Source: CAVPCZ01 sp963702445 (GTDB lineage Bacteria; Bacteroidota; Ignavibacteria; UBA10030; UBA6906). From it: DNA of 64,000 nt. The notes below the pieces were generated by a model. That model worked only from the letters and a program-made list of their open reading frames with translations, searched no databases and was not told the origin of the DNA. Within the stretch, counting starts at the first letter, position 1; every line of letters starts with the position of its first letter. Shown one piece after another: positions 49,476 through 58,418 of this stretch. Where the stretch lies: contig CAVPCZ010000009.1 in NCBI GenBank assembly GCA_963702445.1, positions 620,001-684,000 on the forward strand. The letters are read 5' to 3'. The position numbers and the translations under genes are program-made.

Positions 49476-50453
49476 ATGGAGTTCTTGCTTGGTGCTGCCG
49501 TTCTGATCGGTGTGGTGATCGCGATCGAATACCGGTTTCGGAATCCGGACAGTCTCATCATTCGTGAAGGGAAGGAGGGATTCGCGGAGCGAAAGTCCCG
49601 GCTCTATCCGCGGCATCTGAGCCTCGTGCTGCCCCGGACAACGCACGCGTTTCAGGTGAAGGTGGAGGCCATTGCCAGGGGGAATCTTGACGTGCGCGCC
49701 GTGCTGGCGGCGTCCGTGGCGGCTGCACCCGAACATCTCGACGCACTGGTCCGCATGGGCGGATGGCGGAAGGATGCCGTCGAACGTGCGGCGAAAGAAC
49801 TGGAAGGTCAACTGCAGTCACAGGTCAAGGAGTACACCGAACAGTTCACGGTGGAGGCATTGTCGTCGCAAAAGCTGCTTGAATATCTGCAGCAGCAACT
49901 GCCGGCCAGCAGGGAGCATCTTGGCATCGAGGTGGTCTCTCTGGTGCTGCTGTCGTATGGCCCCGGCGAGGCGAGGATTGTGGATGCGCTCCAGCAGCAG
50001 GAGCATGCCCGCATTCTCGAGCGGACCGAAACTCTGCAGCAACAGGCACGCATCGCCGCCGCAAAGACGAAGCTGAAGGCGGACGAGGAAATCGCCCTGC
50101 TCGAACATGCGCTCGAGCTGAAAAAGTACGAGATGAAGAAGAATCAGGTCGAACAGGAATCCGCGCTCGCCGATCTTCGTGTCGACGAGGACATCCGCCG
50201 CCACCGCAAGCAGCTTCTGCTCGACAAGGAAGAGTTCGAAATGCTCAAGAGCAATCCCGAGCTTCTGATGCTGACACCCCAGGCAGCCCGTCTGGCGGAA
50301 GCCAGCCAGGGGTTGAGGAACGCCCGCACCATCGTCTCGCTCTCGCCGCAGGATCTGGCGCAGGGGTCGGATCTTCTCGGCATGTTTCAGCGGTTGCTCC
50401 AGAATGCGCTGGGATCGCGCGCCAGCGGAGAAAAGGCTCCTAAGACCAAATAG
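49476..50453 (+). CDS. SPFH/band-7-like membrane protein with long coiled coil
   Basis: A 325-residue protein. One N-terminal membrane helix (EFLLGAAVLIGVVIAIEY) is followed by a region with the pattern of an SPFH (stomatin/prohibitin/flotillin/HflK) domain: FQVKVEAIARGNLDVRAVLA, an amphipathic stretch, and LGIEVVSLVLLSYGPGEARI. Residues about 170-265 are strongly heptad-repeated and rich in Glu, Gln, Lys and Arg, as in SPFH coiled coils. SPFH proteins form ring-like membrane scaffolds. GAGGAGA precedes the ATG. The giant aminotransferase/PEPC-like gene begins 36 bases downstream, so the two are likely co-transcribed. The SPFH call is from pattern and is tentative. Confidence 0.62.
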   Translation: MEFLLGAAVLIGVVIAIEYRFRNPDSLIIREGKEGFAERKSRLYPRHLSLVLPRTTHAFQVKVEAIARGNLDVRAVLAASVAAAPEHLDALVRMGGWRKDAVERAAKELEGQLQSQVKEYTEQFTVEALSSQKLLEYLQQQLPASREHLGIEVVSLVLLSYGPGEARIVDALQQQEHARILERTETLQQQARIAAAKTKLKADEEIALLEHALELKKYEMKKNQVEQESALADLRVDEDIRRHRKQLLLDKEEFEMLKSNPELLMLTPQAARLAEASQGLRNARTIVSLSPQDLAQGSDLLGMFQRLLQNALGSRASGEKAPKTK

Positions 50454-50488
50454 TCCAGCGGTATCCAACACGCTTCCCGGGCACTCCC

Positions 50489-53400
50489 GTGTCATCTGGT
50501 TCTTCCCATCATATCGATCCATTGTGGCCTTTCCGGCTCAGGCCGATCAAGGCGGCCCGCGTCTCGGAGATCAGCGAAGCAACCGCTGCCTCTGAAACGC
50601 CGCCGGAAGAACGCGTCAACTTCCATATCGGAAACCCCGTGCAGGATGAACGGCTCCGGTCCGCCTACCTCCGGATGGTGCTCGGGATCGACATCCGGCG
50701 TGACGACCTCGGCGAAGATGCCACGGATCGGCTGCTCGCCGAACTTGCATGGGAGCCGGAGGAGCGGCCGACGATTGAATTCCTGCGCACACTCATCAGC
50801 AAGAGCGGACCGTATACTCCGCGCGGGGGGTTCACCCGGGGCAATCCGCATCGCATCACCCAGGAGCTCGTCAAATGGCTCCAGCAACAGGAGACGCTGA
50901 CGTATGACCTGGGACAGGTCACCGGGAAGCGCGAGATCATTCTCGCGTCGGGAGGGATTGCGGAGACGTTGCGCGTCCTGCTCCATGCGCTCTCGGCGAA
51001 TCTGGTGGAGAGGTCGGCGCACTTCTTTTTCCTGAGCACGGATGTGGAAGTTGATGAAGACCTCTTCGGAGGGATGCGCTTCGAACGTCTTCCGTCGGAT
51101 GAGCAGAGCGCGCTGGCGCGGCTGGCCGGGCATTTCACCTCCGTGCGGGAAGAGCCCACGTTTCTCTTTATCGGCTGTGTCCTGCAGGAAGAGACGCGCC
51201 GGGCCCTGCGGCAGATGAGCATCGAGGCACCCCTGGTGTTCATCGAAGCCAATGACGAACCGAATCACCGGTCACTGGCGCGGGAAGCGAAACTCGTGCA
51301 CCGGGTCGTACGGATGCTGACCCCCGGGGTTTTTTCACCGAAGCTTCGTGATCTTTCCACCGTCTTTCTCCTGGGGAATGCCGGTATCCTGGGTGTTTTT
51401 GAATCCATGCACTTTCAACTGAAAGGCACGCCCTCCGCCTCCGAGCTGGAGTTGCTGGGATACCTTCTTGATCGGCGGGGAGAATGGGAAGGTGTGGCGG
51501 CGCCATCGATCGAACTCCCCGTCGACAAGCAGGGGGAGCAATTCGTTGCGCACAGCAATGTCGGAAAACCCCTTGCCGGATATGCGGCGCGGGTTGAACG
51601 TCTCGTGGAACAGGCGACCGGGAATCGCGTCGGGAGCTTCGTGGAGAGAACCCTGAACACCGGCGCAAAGGTTGATAGCGCTGTTCGGCGCCTGCAGCAC
51701 AGGGCACATGTCCCGGACGTCGAAACGTTTGCGCACACAGATGCGCGGACGCTTGTGAACGCACTGGCGGCGAACGTTGAGTCCGCATCATGGCGGGCGG
51801 CGCTGCGTGATGACTTCCTTCAGGTGTTTGTCAGAAACCACCCGGAATACCTCCTCTCCGCATGTGTTGTCGTCAGCGGATCCTCGCGAACGGCGCTGGG
51901 ACTGCTCGGGTTTCACTGCGGCTTGCGGGAAGTCATCATTCCCGATTTGAGCTGGAGCTACGAACACTGCTTTCCGAAGGTTGAAGCCGTTCCCCTGGCG
52001 TCGGAGTACACGCTTGATGCCGATGCGATCCTGGCGGCTGTCAGAAAGAAACTCGATGGCGGATCCGCAATGGTGTCGCTACGGTGCGGTGGCGCTGAAC
52101 AACCCGCACAATGCCACCGGACGCGTTTTTCGTGAACAGGACGTCTCCCGGCTCCTCGTCGGACTGCTCGAAACGGGCATCTTCGTCATCGACGATCTTT
52201 CATACCAGGATGTTGCGCCGGGAGAGGGGTTGCCGCACATCAAAACACTGCGTCAGCTGGCTGACGGCCTGGTACGGGCGGGACGTTTGACGAAGCAGCA
52301 GACCGAAAAAGTCGTGACGGTGCATTCGGTGTCCAAAACCGATTGCCTGGCGGGCGCACGGCTGGCTGTTGTAGAAATCCGGCACGCGGATCTCCTCCGT
52401 GCATTCCTCCGTGTGCAGGAGCGCATACAGCCCAATATCGCAGCGGTGCTGATGACGTACCTCTTCTACCGGAATTCAGCCGGAAGTGCCCCGGGCATAC
52501 TGGCAACTCCGGAACAGGATCTTCCTGGAACGAAGCGAGGCGTTGCTCGAGGCATGTACGCAACTGCCCAAAGAGCGGAATACCTTCGACATCAGGATCC
52601 TTCCTCCGACCGGCAGCATGTATCCGCTCATGGTGATCGACCGTCTGCCTTCCGGCCTGTCGCTGGATTGGCTTGCCTCCGGCCTGGCGCGCCAGGGCAT
52701 CGGGATTCTGCCGCTGTCCACGTTTGCGCGGACGGAAGAAGGGTTTGAAACGGGACGCAAGACGTTCCGCCTGACTCTCGGCGGGACGGATGGCGCGGAA
52801 ACGCTCCGGATGAAAACACGCCGCGTCCTGATTGACCTCAATCGCCTCGTGGAGCAGGAAGCATTCCGGTACAACCGGCACTATGCGCCGTTGACGAACG
52901 CCGCGGTCCGGTTTCCCGAGCCGGCGGGGAGCACCGCATGGGGGAGGGTTACGGATGCCGTTCTGCGTGAGTGCGCCCGTGTGGTTCATCATGTGCCGCG
53001 TCAATTCCTGGGTACCACTCCGGATGCGCGTTTTGTTCGGGACTATGTGCCTTCCCGGCTGGAGACCATGCATCAGCGTTATCGCGACCGGCTGATGCTT
53101 GCGGAATACACCGCTGCCGCCGCCGAGGCGGACGGCACACGGTCACTCGTGAACCGCTTGCAGCGTGAATTCTACAAAGACTCCCTTGCGCAGCGCCAGA
53201 GCGTGTTCCAGCATCGCCTGTATGATCGGACGGTGCATCCGACACAGATGTACTCCATCAGGGTGGAACAGTCTGCAGATGAGATCATCTCCGGGATGAT
53301 GCGGGGAGAGGCGGCGGGAACACATGCCATTGCCTCCCTGGCAAAGGCCCTTCTCGCAGAGTTCCTCGGGCTCAACGTTGCGATCTCATCGAGCGAGGAA

Positions 53401-56094
53401 TCGGACGAACTGCTCCTCGATCTTGATGCCCTTATCGCCGCTGAACATCTCCAGCGCCTGACTGCCGGTGATGACACGCGCCAGCTGGTGTCGTTCTGGG
53501 GTGACTGGGACGGGAGCAACCGGCCTTCAGGGCAGGGTCATCGTCTTGTGGCGACGACCCTGATGGCCAATGTCACACGGATGTCACGTTTGCTCTCGCT
53601 AGTCGTGCAGTCGGCGGAAGCGCCGGGAGTCGACGGCTCGCTCGTTGATGAACTGCGGCAATTGCCGGAGAAGAACAGGCGGTTTTCTGTTCTGCTGCAT
53701 GACATCACCCGGTTGACCCATCAACTCGAGAAACGGTATCGCGGCATCCTTCCGGTTTTCGTCAAACCCGGAACCGTCCGCAGTTTCGGCATGAAACTGG
53801 GTGTTGCCCGGGACCCGTTGACCCTGCTCTGGCGTCACAACGACCGCCTGGAACGGAAGATGTTCCATTTGCGGACGCAACGACGGGAGTCCCTCGAGTA
53901 CTACTTCAGCCTCAACAAGCGACTGCGCAAGCAGCTTCATACGCTGATACCGGTTATTCAGCAACAGCGGCATGACCGCCGCCTCATTATCGAAGCGGGA
54001 TTGTACGGCGACCTGCTGCAACGCATGGTGATTACCCCCCGGATCCATCAGAATATCATCACCGCACAGGATTCGTTTGCGATCGACACCACCGTTCACA
54101 ATATCTATGAAATCAACGAGATATCCGGACGGTACGGCAACCCGGGGATGATCCTTACCCTTCAGGTGAGCATGTCCACGAAGGCGGAGGCGCTTATCGC
54201 GCTCGACAGGAAAATGCGGGCACGCCACGAGCAGACGCTGCGCGAGCATCCGGATCTCGAGCTGCCGATCGTGAGGCTCGTTCCGCTGTTCGAAGATCTG
54301 GAAGCCATCGAGTCGATCCCCGCCTATCTCCAGCAGATCTGGGAATATGCCTTCCAGAGCCGCCGGCTCAATCAGGAAACGGAGGATCGGTTTGTCGAGA
54401 TCATCGGCGAAGTGTTCATCGCCGGTTCGGATATCAGTCAGCAGGTGGGACAGGCGGCGGGGGCGGTACTGTACCGAAGAGCCAAGCACAAGATCATCGT
54501 GTGGCTTGCCGAACACCGGCTCGTCGGCCATGTTCGGTTGAAAATGGGGAGCGGTGAGCCCATGCAGCGTCAGGGCGGGTACTATGCCCCGATGTCGGGG
54601 AAACCTGCCTTCGAGCGGGAGACGCTCGGATCGCTGCCGGCATCGCTGCCTGCCGCGGCACGCAAGAGCGCACAGTACGCAACAACGCCGGTGATGGGGA
54701 TCTTCGGGGGCGGGGACCTTCGCACCCTTCAGGGGACGATTTCCGAACAGCTGCGGTCTCTGCCGGTGGAGGAACGCCTGCATGTGCTCCATCACCTCCG
54801 GGAGGCGCAGCGCCATCATCGATCCGATCTCTCCAGTGCCGCGGAAGCGCTCGTGGAAAGCAGGATGAAGCAGCGCAACAGAGGATCCCAGCAGCTGGAA
54901 CGGCTGACGATCGGGAACGCGGATTCCGTGTATGACAAATTCATCGGCATGCTGACCGAAGATTTCCGGCAGATTCTGTACGGAAGGGAGGAGGATGCGC
55001 TGGGGATACATATCATCTCGTATTTCATCGCCCGCTCCATGCCGCAGTTGCGTGATCGTCCGACCGTGCGCCCCGTCCGGGGGAGTGCCGGCGAGCGCGG
55101 CCAGGAAATTCTCGGTGAAGTTGCCCGCATGATCCCGTTGAGCCGGCGGGGGAGTCTCCTCCGGGCCATCGCGCACAATCAGTCCCAGACGATGGTGTTG
55201 GGCATCAATCAATTGACGACCGGCCTGTTTCGGGCGCTCCAGCGCTTTTCCGGAGTGGAGTTCACCGAAGGCCACGCCGGGACGTTGATCGTCGATCGCA
55301 TTCTTCCCCAGCTTCCCGTGTACGAGATCCTGCAATCGCTCCGGTTGTATCATGATCCGGAACTGCGTTGGCTGAAGGAGGTCGAAACGGTGTTCCCCGC
55401 GGGGAATTCCGCTTTTCTCGCGTTGCATGAGGACAACGACAGCATGCAGCACTTTGTCGGTCTGCTGCAGCAGGAATTGCTGCGCCGCCATGGAATGGAT
55501 GTGAACGATTTCTTTGACGACGGGAAGCTTCTTCCTGATTTGCTCCCTCATTTTCGTCCGGATCTGGCCATACTTCTTCAGGCGGATCTCTTCAATACCG
55601 ATGTGGAGCAGATGCTGGAAGGCGTCCGCACGTCGTTCAGCAAGGCATGGAGGACTTCGGTTGCGGAGGGGATGGGCGTACCGGATCAGATCCGGACCTG
55701 GCGGTCGGATATCTGGGCGTTGCTGAAACAGCCGATTGTGGATCGCGTCCGGAGTTTTGCCGAACTTGCCGTTGCGCTTCATTCGCTTTCCCCGGCGGAG
55801 ATCGCGGGTGTGGCGACGGGAAGGCCGTCCAAGCTCAAAGTCTCCGACGAGCTTTCGCACTTTTTCCGTTCCGCGAACCAGAATGACGAGCTGCGCGATT
55901 TTCTGGCCTCGACGCTCCGGTATCTTACGGCGTTGTCGGAGGGGATGCTGGAGGTGCCGGTGTCGATTATCCGCTCCATTAAGGAGGTGGAACGCATCGC
56001 CATGATCGAGGAGCAGGAGGTTTCGCCGGAGAAACAGGATTTGCTGCGGTACTACCTGCTGCAGATCGCGCGTGCGGCGGGGGAGAACGGGTAG
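50489..56094 (+). CDS. Fusion of PLP aminotransferase and phosphoenolpyruvate carboxylase-like domain (two frameshifts)
   Basis: About 1,868 residues after frame changes near 52080 and 52480. Residues about 40-330 look like a degenerate fold-type-I aminotransferase (VNFHIGNPVQDE; ILASGGIAETLRVLLHAL) without the PLP lysine. A second, apparently active module follows: VSGSSRTALGLLG, ALNNPHNATGRVF, VIDDLSYQDV, and HSVSKTDCLAGAR holding the PLP Lys. Its C-terminal tail lies in the same unbroken 1,202-codon frame as the next domain. From about 52960 the sequence is PEP-carboxylase-like: RTVHPTQ (catalytic His, codon 53236), SFWGDWDGSNRP, LVPLFEDLEAIESIP (metal Glu), EVFIAGSDISQQVG (metal Asp), GSGEPMQRQGG, GSLLRAIAHNQSQ. 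K546 and R581 of E. coli PEPC appear replaced, as in archaeal-type PEPC. Predicted PEP to oxaloacetate to aspartate; activity unproven. GTG start. Confidence 0.8.
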
Positions 56095-56100
56095 GGTGTG

Positions 56101-57129
56101 ATGAACCTCGCCGATCATCCCCACCGACGTTTTAATCCCCTCAAAGGAGAATGGGTGCTCGTGTCCCCTCACCGCACCAAACGCCCCTGGCAGGGCAGGC
56201 AGGAATCTCTCCCCGACCCTCATCGCCCCGCGTTTGAGCCCACGTGCTATCTCTGCCCGGGTAATAGTCGCGCCGGCGGCCACAAGAACCCGGAATACAC
56301 AGGGACGTACGTCTTCACCAACGACTTTGCCGCGCTCCTTCCCGATAGTCCCGTACTGTCCGCCGCTCCTCATCCTCTTGTCCGGGCTGAAGGGGTGCAG
56401 GGCACAAGCCGGGTCGTCTGTTTTTCGCCCCGTCACGATCTCACGCTGCCGGAGCTTGCGATCCCTGAAATTCGCCAGGTGATCGACACCTGGGCACGGG
56501 AATCGGCTGAACTGGGTAAGATCTACCGATGGGTGCAGGTTTTCGAGAACAAGGGGGAGATCATGGGTTGTTCGAACCCGCACCCGCACGGACAGATCTG
56601 GGCGGGTTCTTCGTTGCCCGCCGAACCGGCGAAGGAACACGCGCGCCAGAAAGAGTATCTCGTGCAGACCGGCGCTCTCCTCCTGCCGGATTATCTTCAG
56701 TATGAACTGGAAAGTTCCGAGCGGATCGCCGCGGACAATATGCACTGGGTTGCTCTGGTACCCTTCTGGGCGGTCTGGCCATTCGAGGTTCTTCTCCTTC
56801 CCCGGCGGCATGTTCTGCGTCTGCCGGATCTGACGGAAGAGGAACGGGTCTCGCTCGCAGATATCCTCAAACGTCTCCTGACCCGGCTCGACAATTTGTT
56901 CCGGACACCGTTTCCCTACACATTCGGCTGGCATGGGGCGCCATATCAGGAAGGCGCCGTCGATTTCTGGCAGCTCCATGCGCATCTGTTGCCCCCGCTT
57001 CTCCGCTCGGCCACCGTGCGGAAATTCATGGTCGGCTACGAGATGCTCGCAGAACCCCAGCGCGACATCACGCCCGAACAGGCAGCATCAATGATCCGGA
57101 ATATGCCCGAGGTTCGATTCCAGCTGTGA
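56101..57129 (+). CDS. galT: UDP-glucose--hexose-1-phosphate uridylyltransferase
   Basis: A 342-residue protein matching GalT across its length: HPHRRFNPLKGEWVLVSPHR at the N-terminus, CYLCPGNSRAGGHKNPEYTG with zinc-binding cysteines, and MGCSNPHPHGQIWAGSSLP with the HPH uridylyl-accepting histidine. It exchanges UMP between UDP-glucose and galactose-1-phosphate in the Leloir pathway. The ATG lies six bases after the stop of the giant fusion gene, and galM follows after 31 bases, so the three are probably one transcript. A galK gene is not in the window. Confidence 0.95.
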   Translation: MNLADHPHRRFNPLKGEWVLVSPHRTKRPWQGRQESLPDPHRPAFEPTCYLCPGNSRAGGHKNPEYTGTYVFTNDFAALLPDSPVLSAAPHPLVRAEGVQGTSRVVCFSPRHDLTLPELAIPEIRQVIDTWARESAELGKIYRWVQVFENKGEIMGCSNPHPHGQIWAGSSLPAEPAKEHARQKEYLVQTGALLLPDYLQYELESSERIAADNMHWVALVPFWAVWPFEVLLLPRRHVLRLPDLTEEERVSLADILKRLLTRLDNLFRTPFPYTFGWHGAPYQEGAVDFWQLHAHLLPPLLRSATVRKFMVGYEMLAEPQRDITPEQAASMIRNMPEVRFQL

Positions 57130-57160
57130 CACCACATACAACAACAAAGGAACTGCCGTG

Positions 57161-58310
57161 ATGAAGTTCGCCAGACTTATTCCCTGGATGTGCGCTCGTT
57201 CTGCTTCTTGCGGGCATGAGCGCCTGTTCAAACAAAACGGAGGATGCCGGAGCGATGAAACCGCAACTGTTCGGAACGACCGCCGATGGAACAGAAGTCT
57301 TTCTGTATACTCTGAAGAATCATTCGGGTATGGAGGCCAAGATCACGAATTACGGAGGTATCGTGGTTTCCCTGCGTGTGCCGGACAGGGCAGGGAAGTT
57401 TGACGATGTCGTTCTCGGATACGACTCCCTTGCGGGGTATCTCAAGGAGACCCCGTATTTCGGAGCGTTGATCGGGAGATATGGAAACCGGATTGACAAA
57501 GGGAAGTTCACTCTCAACGGGAAAGAGTACGCGCTTGCGACAAACAACGGCAAGAACCACCTTCATGGCGGCCTCAAAGGTTTCGACAAGGTGGTATGGG
57601 GCGCAGAACAGATGGAGACCCCTGCGGGTCCATCACTCGTGTTGAAGTACCTCAGCAAGGACGGCGAAGAAGGGTACCCGGGAAACCTCCGTGTGCAGGC
57701 CGTCTACACAGTCACGGAAGCCAATGAGCTGGCTGTGGAATTTTCCGCGACGACGGACAAACCGACAGTGGTCAACCTGACACACCATTCATATTTCAAC
57801 CTTGCGGGCGCCACCTCGCCCGGGACGATCCTTGACCATGTGATGATGATCGATGCGGACCGGTTCACTCCCATCGACAGCGGCTTGATTCCGACAGGTG
57901 AACTGCGGGACGTGACGGGGACACCGATGGACTTCAGGAATCCAACCGCCATTGGTGCCAGGATCAATGCGGCGGACGAACAGTTGCGGCTGGGTTTGGG
58001 GTATGACCACAACTGGGTGTTGAACAAGAAGGAACAGGGGATGACCCTCGCCGCGCGGGTGAGTGAACCCACAACCGGCAGGGTTCTGGAGGTGCTCACC
58101 ACCGAACCGGGAATGCAGTTCTATTCGGGGAATTTTCTGGATGGCACACTGATTGGCAAGGGTAAAAAAGTGTACGTGTACAGGTATGGCTTCTGTCTGG
58201 AACCACAACATTTTCCGGATTCACCCAACAAACCCGCATTTCCGGCGGTCGTGCTGAATCCCGGGCAAACATACGCCAGCAGGATCATGTACCGGTTCCT
58301 GGTCAAGTAA
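57161..58310 (+). CDS. galM: Galactose mutarotase (aldose 1-epimerase), lipoprotein form, one frameshift
   Basis: About 380 residues. The mature enzyme is complete: KITNYGGIVVSLRVPDRAGK, LIGRYGNRIDKGKFTLNGKE, VNLTHHSYFNLAG with the catalytic-site histidines, DHNWVLN and TTEPGMQFYSGNFLDG with the catalytic Glu region. Just before it, one frame change near 57195 joins MKFARLIPWMCA to LVLLLAGMSACS, giving a lipoprotein signal peptide with the lipobox GMSAC; without the change the first ATG in frame is at 57216. So this mutarotase is probably anchored in the periplasm or outer membrane rather than cytoplasmic. It interconverts alpha- and beta-anomers of galactose or glucose and sits directly after galT. 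Confidence 0.9.
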
Positions 58311-58418
58311 CATAGAAATGCCTGCAGATCAGATACCGCTGCATCCATTCTGCCTGATCGGCTTGTGTATCTCGCTCGGCTGCCGCGCCGCTGGGCGCCC
58401 TGGAGGAAAGAGATCTCC

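Noticed and set aside
53599..56985. A 1,128-codon open frame on the minus strand opposite the PEPC-like domain and galT
   Set aside because: It is antisense to clearly conserved sequence, shows no family motif or signal, and arises because GC-rich codon use on the sense strand removes stops from this antisense frame.
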